DNA of 64,000 nucleotides from Shewanella denitrificans OS217 (GTDB lineage: Bacteria > Pseudomonadota > Gammaproteobacteria > Enterobacterales > Shewanellaceae), in the NCBI RefSeq assembly GCF_000013765.1, contig NC_007954.1, positions 1,426,001 to 1,490,000 of the forward strand, given 5' to 3'. Below are positions 33,396 through 42,021 of the stretch, in pieces (the stretch's first letter is position 1; each line of letters opens with the position of its first letter). The position numbers and the translations under genes are program-made. The notes beneath the pieces were generated by a model that saw nothing but the letters and a program-made list of their open reading frames with translations, was not told the origin of the DNA and searched no databases.

Positions 33396-33992
33396 TCACT
33401 GTTTAATTAGCGTCGTAATGCGTTTAGCTTTAGCATTGGGGATAGGAAAACTCAGATGATATTGAGCAATTTTCCAGCCTTTTGTGGTGTTAACTAAAGC
33501 GCCAGTACCTCGGCTAATCCCATATTCGGGGCTGTATAATTGTTCGTCAAACACCACCACATCTTCAATTTGCAATAGATGGCGGGCTTGTAAGTCATAA
33601 CGCCAGCCTTGGGTTGGCGATGCATATCGCCTAAAGTGCACCATATTCCAACGTTCTGTGGCATCAGTCCCTATAAAAGCGGCATCAGGATGGTACAAGT
33701 CAAAATAGGTATCCCAATCAGCAGACATCGCACTTTCATGAAGTTGATTTAAAAGACTATTAATTTGTTGGCTGTCTTCATCGGTTAACCCTTGGCTATC
33801 AAGGGGGAGATCTAACGGGGTTAAGTGTGTAATAGCTGCAGCCCCATCACTGTGCTGTTGGCTTCTCATTGTTTTTGTAGGTTCAGAAACCTCTGAGTCA
33901 AGTTGTTGTTCCGTATTTGCATAGAGCTCAAATGCAGTGACAGTCGTGACAAGTACCGCAATGAATCCTAATTTATGAATAATGGATTGCAT
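33396..33992 (-). CDS. exported NTF2-like (SnoaL-type) protein
   Basis: The 198-residue protein has an N-terminal signal or anchor (IIHKLGFIAVLVTTVTAFELYA), a polar linker and an NTF2-like cone domain (about 75-190). The domain has INSLLNQLHESAMSADWDTYFDLYHPDAAFIGTDATERW, GWRYDLQARHLLQIEDVVVFDEQL and GWKIAQYHLSFPIPN. The catalytic role is unknown; such domains bind small molecules or act as isomerases. A GGAG Shine-Dalgarno precedes the ATG. It is convergent with the HDOD gene and co-directional with mtfA. Confidence 0.82.
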   Translation of the reverse strand: MQSIIHKLGFIAVLVTTVTAFELYANTEQQLDSEVSEPTKTMRSQQHSDGAAAITHLTPLDLPLDSQGLTDEDSQQINSLLNQLHESAMSADWDTYFDLYHPDAAFIGTDATERWNMVHFRRYASPTQGWRYDLQARHLLQIEDVVVFDEQLYSPEYGISRGTGALVNTTKGWKIAQYHLSFPIPNAKAKRITTLIKQ

Positions 33993-34069
33993 GATTTCTC
34001 CTTGAAAGGTGACGCGTAAATAGTCGTGTTTTTAATGTTTAAAGATCATTTTTAAAATCTAAATCACTG

Positions 34070-34894
34070 TTATTGCCAGTGAATGGGATCGAGTCGATAA
34101 AATTGGCTCAACTCTTGATAGAGCTTGGGGTGCGCGCGTGAGAAATCGATTGGTCGCTCAAAAAACACCTCACTGATGACGGCAAAGAATTCACCAGGAT
34201 TAGTGGCGCCATAATAGTCAAACAATGAAGGCTGTTGATGTTGGGCGGCATATTGCAGTTGATTGAATTCATGACTTAACACCTCTGACCATTTTGGATA
34301 AGCACTGATATCCCCCAAAATGGGGGCGCCGTTAGCTGTGCCATTTTCTTGATCTAGCTGATGGGCAAATTCATGAATAACCACATTGGTACCATCGAAA
34401 GGATTTGCTGCGCCTGCTAAGGTGCTATTCCAAGATAACACCACCTTGCCAAGCTCCCAAGACTGACCCAGTAATACTTGTCTTTGCCTCGATTCGACGC
34501 CGGCGAAGTCGGTCTGATTTTGCTCCATAATAAAGGCGTTGGGGTAGACTAAAATTTGTTTGAGCTTAGGGTAGTAATCAGTATTGCGATTTAGCAGCAA
34601 CAGGCAAGCTTGAGCGGCAATAGTCACTTTGACTTCATCGGTAATCATAAAGCCATCGCAGCCCACAAACTCTTTCTCGGCGATAAACACTTGGATGTGT
34701 TTTTTTAATTGCAGCTGAAGGTCTGCAGGCATAGCTTTGAAATAAGGAAAGCGCGACTTTAAAATGTGTCGCCATGCCTTTGGAAAAGCCTGAGCCTTGA
34801 TGCTGCGCCGCCTAAGGCTTGCACGCCAGTTGTGGCTCGTTATCCAAAATATGGCCCCGATTGCTGAGATAACCAATAGTATGATGGCCAGCAT
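34070..34894 (-). CDS. mtfA: MtfA-type zinc peptidase
   Basis: The 274-residue protein has an N-terminal membrane segment (about 1-20) and the M90 metallopeptidase core: SWNSTLAGAANPFDGTNVVIHEFAHQLDQENG, with H174-E175 and H178 as HEXXH, and a downstream GATNPGEFFAVISEVFFERP that supplies the third metal ligand region. In E. coli MtfA binds the Mlc repressor and activates glucose PTS; membrane anchoring and the different host make a direct transfer of that role uncertain. DUF3820 gene is divergent to it. Confidence 0.9.
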   Translation of the reverse strand: MLAIILLVISAIGAIFWITSHNWRASLRRRSIKAQAFPKAWRHILKSRFPYFKAMPADLQLQLKKHIQVFIAEKEFVGCDGFMITDEVKVTIAAQACLLLLNRNTDYYPKLKQILVYPNAFIMEQNQTDFAGVESRQRQVLLGQSWELGKVVLSWNSTLAGAANPFDGTNVVIHEFAHQLDQENGTANGAPILGDISAYPKWSEVLSHEFNQLQYAAQHQQPSLFDYYGATNPGEFFAVISEVFFERPIDFSRAHPKLYQELSQFYRLDPIHWQ

Positions 34895-34970
34895 TATTAT
34901 CCTAGAAACTGTGTCTTAGATAAGGTTATTGGGTACAATTGGGGCAATTTCAAGCAGAGAGCTAAATAAA

Positions 34971-35183
34971 GTGCAGCAAGAGCAATTAATTGAGGCCATC
35001 AATCAAACCATGCCATTTGGTAAATACGCCGGGCGTAAATTGCTCATGTTACCTGAGCCTTATCTGGTGTGGTTTCATGGCAATGGCTTCCCCCAAGGTA
35101 AGCTAGGCGAGCAGTTAGCCTTGATGTATGAAGTCAAGCTGAATGGTTTAGAGGCCATGCTGATGCCGTTATTAAAGAAATAA
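34971..35183 (+). CDS. DUF3820 family small protein
   Basis: The frame opens at TTG 34929, but GTG 34971 (MQQEQLIEAINQTMPFGKYAGRK) is the better start. It matches the family N-terminus and has AGAG about 10 bases upstream. The 70-residue product carries the DUF3820 core MPFGKYAGRKLLMLPEPYLVWFHGNGFPQGKLGEQLALMYEVK. Function is unknown; a nucleic-acid-related role has been suggested for relatives that occur beside exonuclease domains. Confidence 0.85.
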   Translation: MQQEQLIEAINQTMPFGKYAGRKLLMLPEPYLVWFHGNGFPQGKLGEQLALMYEVKLNGLEAMLMPLLKK

Positions 35184-35227
35184 CAATAGAAAAAAAGCAT
35201 CAACACAGCATGAGTTCACTGAGTTTG

Positions 35228-35806
35228 TCAAGGCTGGCAGAGGGACTTTGTCATCTCAAAGCCTGTGATGACTTGGGCTAACTTATTTTGAAAACTCTTA
35301 CCTTGGTGAATAAAGCCATGGCGTTCGAATAACCCTTTGGACAGATAAGACGCATCCGTGCTGAGCTGCTTATAGCCTTCTGCTGAGGCCCAATTCTGCG
35401 CGCACAATATCAACTTGCTCCCAAGGTGCAGCCCTTGTGCCAGTGGATGGACATATAAATGGCTGATATAACCTTGGCGCTTAAATTGAGTCTCTAAACT
35501 GATAAAACCCACCAATTTACCACTATTGTAAGCCGTTTCGTTTTCGCTTTCTGCTGTGATTGGCGCCGCAAGTTCGAGTATCAGCCAAGTTTTGCCGTAC
35601 TTTAACTGATTGAGCCAATGCCTCGCCGAACGGGGCGCCTTTGACCAAGCCTGTAATTGAGCCTGATTATACCTAGGGTGGCGAATACTGCTCACGGCGT
35701 GATGGAACAAGGTACTTATCTGCGCAGCGTATTGACTCGCTTCATTTTTTTTATAGGCAACGAGTCGATACTGAGATGCTTGCATTTGGTTAACCTTTGA
35801 CGGCAT
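35228..35806 (-). CDS. GNAT family N-acetyltransferase
   Basis: The 192-residue protein has the GNAT fold: the first helix with ISTLFHHAVSSIRHPRY, then GKLVGFISLETQFKRQGYISHLYVHPLAQGLHLGSKLILCAQNWA. The acetyl-CoA pyrophosphate loop is QGLHLGSK, and LFERHGFIHQGKSF is near the end. The substrate is unknown. Its start lies inside the end of the 5'-nucleotidase gene (17-base overlap), so the two are translationally coupled and may act on related substrates. Confidence 0.88.
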   Translation of the reverse strand: MPSKVNQMQASQYRLVAYKKNEASQYAAQISTLFHHAVSSIRHPRYNQAQLQAWSKAPRSARHWLNQLKYGKTWLILELAAPITAESENETAYNSGKLVGFISLETQFKRQGYISHLYVHPLAQGLHLGSKLILCAQNWASAEGYKQLSTDASYLSKGLFERHGFIHQGKSFQNKLAQVITGFEMTKSLCQP

Positions 35807-37532
35807 GTCTGATGTAATGCACGTTGGGGGGGAAGTTTTCAGTTAATAAATGTCCTTTCTCACCGATAAAGTCTACAAAGGCTTCAGGTAGGGTGGTTTT
35901 AGGTAAGTTTTTGAACCACAACGCATTCAGTAGTCCATGATAACCTTCCTTGCCCGATGCCGTGTAAGCCGTCGAAACCCCAATATAAAGGCTGTCTGGG
36001 CAAATGGCTCGCCACTGACCTTGCTTATGCAGCTCTATCTTAGTGATGCGCTGTCCTTGAGCTTGAGTGCCATCATAAAAATAGCGAATGCCATAGGGGT
36101 AGGGGAAGCTACCTGCACCTGTGCCCGTGGCATCGTTATTGGTGGCGCCATTGATGCAGCTTTCTAATATATCAAAAAGATGGGCACCTTTAAGCTGGTA
36201 GGCCACTAAAGGCAGTTCGAAGGGCAAAATTCGCCCTAATACGTCGGCCATGGTGAGTTGTCCTCTGGTCAAAGACTGGCGAACACCGCCGGCATTATGC
36301 AGCGCGAAATCAAGCTCTGGGATCTGCTTTTTGGCCATCTTATACATGCTGCGACTGACCCAAGGCGCGATTTCACTGCCATGGGGATGATGACGGCTCG
36401 GCAGGCGAGTATGGATAAAGTCTCTGGGCACATGGCCCAGCACTTGTGATTCAAGGGCATCCAATGCCGGTCTATATTGAGTCTGAATAACGCTATCTAA
36501 ATTATCATCTTGCTCATTACCCAGTATGCCGGGGTGGTTTCGCAGTAAAGTTTCAAGTTGGTGCTGGATATGATTAGGCACAGCTTCATCTGCTAGGGTC
36601 GTGATCTCAAGCTCATCATCTAACATAAAGAAGTTGTTGCCACTAAGGGATGTAAGCTTACCACTTTGATCAAATTCAATTTCTGCAAGACCTAATGTTT
36701 CAGCGTATTTACCTGCATGCACTATGGCTGTGCCACCTTGGCGTTCACCATAGGCCAATTGACTCAGCCCAAGGACATTAAAGTCTCCTTGCAGCGTATG
36801 TGAATGGCCGCCCACAATTAAGCTGATATCGGGGACAAGATTGGCAAGTTCCCTGTCTTGGTCAAGGCCTAAATGACTCAGCACTATAATGTGATGTATT
36901 CCCTGAGCTTTAAGGTGTTTTACAGTGCGCTCAGTGGTGGCGATGGCATCGATAAAATGGGTATCGGGATCGGGGCGGGCGATTAACGCCATCTGATCTA
37001 AGGTTATCCCCACGATAGCAAGCTGGGTATCATGGAAAGGTTTAACAATGACCTTAGCAAGCTTAAGTTCGGCATCATAATCATAGAGCATAGGGTGACC
37101 ATTGAGCCGGCCCGGTTTGGTTAAGTCTTCTTGGCTTAAATCCATATTGCCAGCAAGCAAAGGAAACTCAATGCGATTTAAAAAGGCCTGCACTGGGCCA
37201 TTACCCGCATCGATTTCATGATTGCCAAGCACCATGGCGTCAGGCGCGAGTAAATTCAATAAATGGGCGTTGGCCGAACCTTGAAATTCTCTGAAATACA
37301 ATGTGCCTTGGAAACTGTCACCGGCATGGAGAAACAAGAAGGCATTACTTTTTGCTTTAGCCGCTTGCCTAGCCTGATTGATTTGAAATGATAATCTAGC
37401 GTATCCACCTGATTTAGCGTTGATTTTATATTGACACCCTTGATGCGCTAATGAGAATTGCACGGCACTGGCTTCAAAGTTTGAGTGGGTGTCATTGATA
37501 TGGGCAAGGCTGAGTGTATAACGAGTGTTCAA
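35790..37532 (-). CDS. 5'-nucleotidase/UshA-family metallophosphatase
   Basis: The 580-residue protein has an N-terminal calcineurin-like metallophosphatase domain with LAHINDTHSNFEA (metal ligands), LHAGDSFQGT, MVLGNHEIDAG and IVLSHLGLDQD followed by VGGHSHTL. A C-terminal 5'-nucleotidase domain contains LHNAGGVRQSL and GVSTAYTASGKEGYHG. UshA-type enzymes hydrolyse nucleotides, but this copy has no signal peptide (the start runs straight into TLSLAHINDTHSN), so it is probably cytosolic, unlike UshA. It is first of the two-gene unit with a GNAT enzyme. Confidence 0.9.
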   Translation of the reverse strand: MNTRYTLSLAHINDTHSNFEASAVQFSLAHQGCQYKINAKSGGYARLSFQINQARQAAKAKSNAFLFLHAGDSFQGTLYFREFQGSANAHLLNLLAPDAMVLGNHEIDAGNGPVQAFLNRIEFPLLAGNMDLSQEDLTKPGRLNGHPMLYDYDAELKLAKVIVKPFHDTQLAIVGITLDQMALIARPDPDTHFIDAIATTERTVKHLKAQGIHHIIVLSHLGLDQDRELANLVPDISLIVGGHSHTLQGDFNVLGLSQLAYGERQGGTAIVHAGKYAETLGLAEIEFDQSGKLTSLSGNNFFMLDDELEITTLADEAVPNHIQHQLETLLRNHPGILGNEQDDNLDSVIQTQYRPALDALESQVLGHVPRDFIHTRLPSRHHPHGSEIAPWVSRSMYKMAKKQIPELDFALHNAGGVRQSLTRGQLTMADVLGRILPFELPLVAYQLKGAHLFDILESCINGATNNDATGTGAGSFPYPYGIRYFYDGTQAQGQRITKIELHKQGQWRAICPDSLYIGVSTAYTASGKEGYHGLLNALWFKNLPKTTLPEAFVDFIGEKGHLLTENFPPNVHYIRHAVKG

Positions 37533-37728
37533 TCTGGTGTCCTATCTAGTGCTATGGCAGTTAGCTATTGAAACTATGATCCTAACATTGTTTGTCATTA
37601 AGAAGTGAAGACTAAGGCATTGATGGTGATTTTTTGACCCATACTTTAGGTTGTTTGCTAGCTAATCTAGGCTAGCATCTGTATAATTCGCCGCCCTGTT
37701 ACAGGTTTTGGCGTTAGAGGTTAGGCAG

Positions 37729-38850
37729 ATGAGCGAGAAAAAAATCAATTTATTAGATCTTGATCGTAAAGGTTTACGGGCTTTATTTACCGAAATGGGG
37801 GAAAAACCCTTTCGTGCAGATCAGCTAATGAAATGGATTTATCATTTTGGTGTCAGTGATTTCGAGGAAATGACCAACATCAATAAAGTATTACGCTCAA
37901 AACTGGCCGAGCGCTGCGTTATTGTGGCGCCGGAGATCGCAAGCTTCCAAAAATCTGCCGATGGCACCATTAAATTTGCCATCAATGTGGGCCAAGGCCA
38001 AGAAGTCGAAACCGTGTATATTCCAGAAGATGACAGAGCCACCTTATGTGTGTCTTCTCAGGTTGGCTGTGCCTTGGAGTGTACTTTCTGTTCAACCGGC
38101 CAGCAAGGCTTTAACCGTAACTTAACCGTGTCGGAAATCGTCGGTCAAATTTGGCGAGTGGCTCAATTCTTAGGCTTTGTTAAAACCACAGGCGAGCGTC
38201 CTATCACTAACGTGGTGATGATGGGCATGGGTGAACCCTTGCTTAACCTGAAAAACGTGATCCCTGCGATGGATATCATGTTAGATGATTTCGGCTTTAG
38301 CTTGTCTAAGCGCCGAGTGACCCTATCGACTTCGGGTGTAGTACCTGCATTGGATATTTTAGGTGATTCTATCGATGTGGCCTTAGCTGTGAGCATTCAT
38401 GCGCCCAATGATGAGCTGCGTGACATACTTGTGCCAGTGAATAAGAAGTACCCTTTGGCGGAATTCTTAGGGGGTATTCGTCGTTATATTGCTAAGTCTA
38501 ATGCCAATCGCGGCCGTGTAACTGTGGAATATGTGATGCTTGATCACATCAACGACAGTACAGAGCAAGCCCATGAACTGGCTAAATTAATGAAAGACAC
38601 TCCTTGTAAGGTTAATTTAATCCCGTTTAACCCATACCCAGGTTCGCCTTATGGTCGCTCGTCTAATTCTCGCATCGACAGATTTTCAAAAGTGCTGATG
38701 GAATACGGCTTCACTGTCATAGTGCGTAAGACTCGTGGTGATGATATCGATGCCGCTTGTGGGCAGCTTGCTGGCGACATTCGTGACAGAACTAAGCGTT
38801 TAGCAAAAAAACGCATGCAAGAGAACCAAATATCGGTCACAATGGATTAA
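37729..38850 (+). CDS. rlmN: RlmN, rRNA/tRNA adenine-C2 methyltransferase
   Basis: Radical SAM enzyme that methylates C2 of A2503 in 23S rRNA and A37 in some tRNAs. ATG 37729 (MSEKKINLLDLDRKG) with TTAGGCAG upstream is preferred to the longer frame; product 373 residues. The iron-sulfur cysteines are C114, C118 and C121 in CALECTFCSTG, and the resolving cysteine is C344 in DAACGQLAGD. VMMGMGEPLLN and LSTSGVVPALD are typical. It is followed by pilW after 35 bases, the conserved order at the head of the bamB-der run. Confidence 0.97.
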   Translation: MSEKKINLLDLDRKGLRALFTEMGEKPFRADQLMKWIYHFGVSDFEEMTNINKVLRSKLAERCVIVAPEIASFQKSADGTIKFAINVGQGQEVETVYIPEDDRATLCVSSQVGCALECTFCSTGQQGFNRNLTVSEIVGQIWRVAQFLGFVKTTGERPITNVVMMGMGEPLLNLKNVIPAMDIMLDDFGFSLSKRRVTLSTSGVVPALDILGDSIDVALAVSIHAPNDELRDILVPVNKKYPLAEFLGGIRRYIAKSNANRGRVTVEYVMLDHINDSTEQAHELAKLMKDTPCKVNLIPFNPYPGSPYGRSSNSRIDRFSKVLMEYGFTVIVRKTRGDDIDAACGQLAGDIRDRTKRLAKKRMQENQISVTMD

Positions 38851-38885
38851 CTCTTTGTTTGATCGAACTAATAGGCTGACACATT

Positions 38886-39668
38886 ATGTACGGATTACAG
38901 AAAGTTTGCCTTATCATTGCCACCCTGTCGTTAACGACAGGGTGTATCACTGAAAGCACTTACCGCGGCACTGATGTTCAGGTCTCTGAACGTAAGTTAG
39001 ATAAACTCGCCGCCGCCCGTGAGCGGATGCAGTTAGGACTCACTTACCTGAATCGGGGTAATCCTGAACAAGCGAAATACAACCTTGATAAAGCCGTCGA
39101 ATACGCACCAGAGCACAGCGATGTGTATGTGGCGCTCGCCTATTATTATCAGACGGTTGGCGATCTTATTCGTACCGAAGAAGCTTATCAAACCGCCATC
39201 AATGCCTCTGATGCCACTGGCGATGCCAAGAACAACTTTGGGGTGTTTTTGTGTCAGCAAAAGAAGTACCCTGAATCAGAAACCATGATTCTGGCTGCGA
39301 TTAATACCCCTAAGTACACCCGCACTGCATCAAGCTATGAAAACTTAGGTTTATGCAGCCGTGCGGCCGGAAAATTAGAAAAAGCGCGACAGTATTTTGA
39401 GATAGCGTTACAGTATGACCCAAGACGAGAAGTCGCCTTATTAGAATTAACTGAATTAGCCATACTTGACGGCAATTATTCTATGGCGCGAGAGCAATTA
39501 GCGCATTATCATAATAGGGTCAATGAGTCGCCTCAAAGCTTAGCTTTGGGGATTAAAATTGAGCAGGCCGTCAGTGACTTCGACGCTGCTAAACGATTTG
39601 GTATAGTGTTACTGGCCAAATTCCCCGCATCCACCCAAGCACAAGAATACAGAGCTAATTTGCAGTAA
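38886..39668 (+). CDS. pilW: PilW/PilF type IV pilus biogenesis lipoprotein
   Basis: The 260-residue protein has a signal peptide with lipobox LTTGC (about 17-21), then TPR units with TYLNRGNPEQAKYNLDKAVEYAPEHSDVYVALAYYYQTVGDLIRTEEAYQTAI and further repeats. It helps PilQ secretin assembly and outer-membrane stability of type IV pili. It lies between rlmN and rodZ, overlapping rodZ by one base, as in many gammaproteobacteria. Confidence 0.95.
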   Translation: MYGLQKVCLIIATLSLTTGCITESTYRGTDVQVSERKLDKLAAARERMQLGLTYLNRGNPEQAKYNLDKAVEYAPEHSDVYVALAYYYQTVGDLIRTEEAYQTAINASDATGDAKNNFGVFLCQQKKYPESETMILAAINTPKYTRTASSYENLGLCSRAAGKLEKARQYFEIALQYDPRREVALLELTELAILDGNYSMAREQLAHYHNRVNESPQSLALGIKIEQAVSDFDAAKRFGIVLLAKFPASTQAQEYRANLQ

Positions 39669-40762
39669 TGACAAATAATGAATTAGATTTAAATACCACA
39701 GAGCAAGTAGACCCATCTTCGGATATCACTACGGTCGGTGCTGTGTTACGTAAAGCGCGAGAAAGCAAAGGCTTAAGCATTCAAGAGGTGGCGCTTCAGC
39801 TTCACCTTAGGCCCAGTGTTATTGTCGATATAGAAAATGACAAGTTTGATGCTATGTCCTCGGCAACCTATGTGCGCGGCTATGTAAAAAACTATGCACG
39901 TTTTGTCGCTGCCGATATAGAGTTGATTAAAACCTGCCTCACTCAGCAGTTGCCTCAAGAAGCGCCGCCGAGCATGCAAAGTTTTTCCCGTAAAACCACA
40001 AAACAAGCCCGTGATAAGCGTTTGTTGATCTTCACCTATATTATTGTGTCTACTTTACTGGCCTTATTAGTGCTTTGGTGGGTACAAAAATCTACTTTAT
40101 TAAGTGATGTCGACGTGTCCCAGCCAAGCATGGAAGAAGTGGCTGCAACCGAGCAAGAACACGCGCTTGAAGCCTTTGAAATCAGCCAGCGTGCCCTGCC
40201 TCTGCCTGATTTGCCTTTAGTGACTTCTGATGCAGACTCTGTCACTGAGTCAGGAACCGAAGTTAATAAAGGCGCGGAAAGTGACCTAGACACGAATACC
40301 ACAGCACTTTCTGGGGGAACGGTGACAACAGAAAACCCCCTAATTCAAGGCCAAAGCCTAGAAAGTGTTATGCCTGAAGCTGGGATTGCATCTTTACCAG
40401 CCACAGGGAATACGGCGTTAGTCGAAAATTCAGTGTCAAATTCAGTGTCAAATAATGAGGCTCAAGCTAAACCGCTGATTTCAGACGTCGAGCAGTCAAG
40501 TGTGGCAAGCCTTGCTGAAGGCGATAGATTGAGTGTCGAACTTACCGGTGACAGCTGGATGAAAGTGGTTGATAGCACTGGTAAAGTGCTGATCGATGGT
40601 GTGAAAACGCCAGGCCGCACTATTGCGGTGTCCGGCAAAGCTCCCTTTAGTTTAATCTTAGGTGCACCTAAATTTGTCAGCTTGTCATTTAATGGTGAAC
40701 AGGTCGACTTGAGCCAGTATTTAGATGGCCGTGTTGCCAGATTCACTATCCCTGAAGCGTAG
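39668..40762 (+). CDS. rodZ: RodZ, cytoskeletal membrane protein
   Basis: The 364-residue protein has a cytosolic helix-turn-helix domain (about 25-95) with VGAVLRKARESKGLSIQEVALQLHLRPSVIVDIE and YVRGYVKNYARFV. One membrane helix follows (about 118-136, LLIFTYIIVSTLLALLVLWW). A Ser/Thr/Glu-rich periplasmic linker leads into a C-terminal DUF4115 beta domain (DRLSVELTGDSWMKVVDSTGKVLIDG). It links MreB to the membrane to shape the cell. The ATG overlaps the pilW stop. The linker is longer than in E. coli and repetitive (VSNSVSNN). Confidence 0.95.
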   Translation: MTNNELDLNTTEQVDPSSDITTVGAVLRKARESKGLSIQEVALQLHLRPSVIVDIENDKFDAMSSATYVRGYVKNYARFVAADIELIKTCLTQQLPQEAPPSMQSFSRKTTKQARDKRLLIFTYIIVSTLLALLVLWWVQKSTLLSDVDVSQPSMEEVAATEQEHALEAFEISQRALPLPDLPLVTSDADSVTESGTEVNKGAESDLDTNTTALSGGTVTTENPLIQGQSLESVMPEAGIASLPATGNTALVENSVSNSVSNNEAQAKPLISDVEQSSVASLAEGDRLSVELTGDSWMKVVDSTGKVLIDGVKTPGRTIAVSGKAPFSLILGAPKFVSLSFNGEQVDLSQYLDGRVARFTIPEA

Positions 40763-40826
40763 AGTGGCGTTATCTAGCCAGACTTAGGTATAATGGCCGC
40801 CGGCTTGCCAGTAGTAGAGAACCAGC

Positions 40827-41942
40827 ATGTATAGCGAAACACCAATTAAACGTCGTCCTTCCAGCCGCATTTACGTGGGCAAAGTGCCTATCGGTGATGG
40901 TGCACCTATTGCCGTCCAGTCGATGACTAACACTAAGACTACCGATGTTGAGGCAACCATTGCCCAAATTCGTGCCTTAGAAAAAGTCGGTGCTGACATA
41001 GTGCGTGTTTCTGTGCCTACCATGGACGCCGCCGAAGCCTTTAAAATCATCAAGCAATCAGTCAATGTGCCCCTAGTGGCTGACATTCATTTCGATTACC
41101 GTATCGCCTTAAAAGTGGCTGAGTACGGCGTAGATTGCTTAAGAATTAATCCTGGCAATATCGGTAACGAACAACGCATACGCAGCGTAGTAGAATGTGC
41201 TCGTGATAACAACATTCCCATTCGTATTGGGGTTAACGGTGGCTCCCTCGAAAAAGATTTGATGGACAAATACCGTGAACCGACACCGCAAGCCCTGTTA
41301 GAGTCGGCCATGCGTCATGTGGATATTTTAGATAGGCTGAATTTTGATCAATTTAAGGTCAGCGTGAAAGCCTCAGACGTATTTTTGGCGGTAGAGTCTT
41401 ATCGTTTGTTGGCTAAACAAATTCGTCAACCATTACATCTTGGCATAACTGAAGCCGGTGGATTGCGTGCAGGTTCGGTGAAATCCGCTGTCGGCCTTGG
41501 GATGTTATTGGCTGAGGGAATAGGCGATACTATCCGTATTTCACTGGCCGCCGATCCTATTGAAGAAATTAAAGTGGGTTTTGATATTCTTAAATCACTG
41601 CGTATTCGTAGCCGTGGGATTAACTTTATTGCTTGTCCATCTTGCTCTCGCCAAGAATTTGATGTGATCAATACGGTGAATGAGCTCGAACGTCGCCTTG
41701 AAGATCTTGTGACCCCTATGGATGTATCCATTATAGGTTGCGTGGTCAACGGACCAGGTGAAGCATTAGTGTCCCATATAGGCTTGACCGGTGGCGCCAA
41801 CAAAAGTGGCTATTATGACGATGGCGTGCGCCAGAAAGAGCGTTTTGACAACCTGAACTTGGTTGACTCACTGGAAGCCAAAATTCGCGCTAAGGCAAGC
41901 TTGATGGCTAATCGCATTGCGATTTCAGACAAGACAGATTAA
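40827..41942 (+). CDS. ispG: IspG, HMB-PP synthase
   Basis: Iron-sulfur enzyme making (E)-4-hydroxy-3-methylbut-2-enyl diphosphate in the MEP isoprenoid pathway. The 371-residue protein has the N-terminal TIM barrel (VGKVPIGDGAPIAVQSMTNTKTTDVEAT) and the cluster cysteines in IACPSCSRQEFDVI and IGCVVNGPGEA, with LTGG later. A GAGAACC-like site precedes the ATG. It sits between rodZ and hisS. After it comes a hairpin TGCCTTAGG/CCTAAGGCA that may weaken read-through to hisS. Confidence 0.97.
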   Translation: MYSETPIKRRPSSRIYVGKVPIGDGAPIAVQSMTNTKTTDVEATIAQIRALEKVGADIVRVSVPTMDAAEAFKIIKQSVNVPLVADIHFDYRIALKVAEYGVDCLRINPGNIGNEQRIRSVVECARDNNIPIRIGVNGGSLEKDLMDKYREPTPQALLESAMRHVDILDRLNFDQFKVSVKASDVFLAVESYRLLAKQIRQPLHLGITEAGGLRAGSVKSAVGLGMLLAEGIGDTIRISLAADPIEEIKVGFDILKSLRIRSRGINFIACPSCSRQEFDVINTVNELERRLEDLVTPMDVSIIGCVVNGPGEALVSHIGLTGGANKSGYYDDGVRQKERFDNLNLVDSLEAKIRAKASLMANRIAISDKTD

Positions 41943-41956
41943 CAAATCATATTTGA

Positions 41957-41998
41957 TGCCTTAGGGACGCAGTAGTGGCCTAAGGCAGTTTATTTTTA
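41957..41998 (+). terminator. possible weak terminator or attenuator before hisS
   Basis: TGCCTTAGG and CCTAAGGCA arms (41957-41965 and 41979-41987) around 13 bases, then a T-rich stretch GTTTATTTTTAC. The loop is large and the T run is interrupted, so strength is doubtful. Confidence 0.4.
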
Positions 41999-42021
41999 CA
42001 TCGAAGAATCGGATAATTACA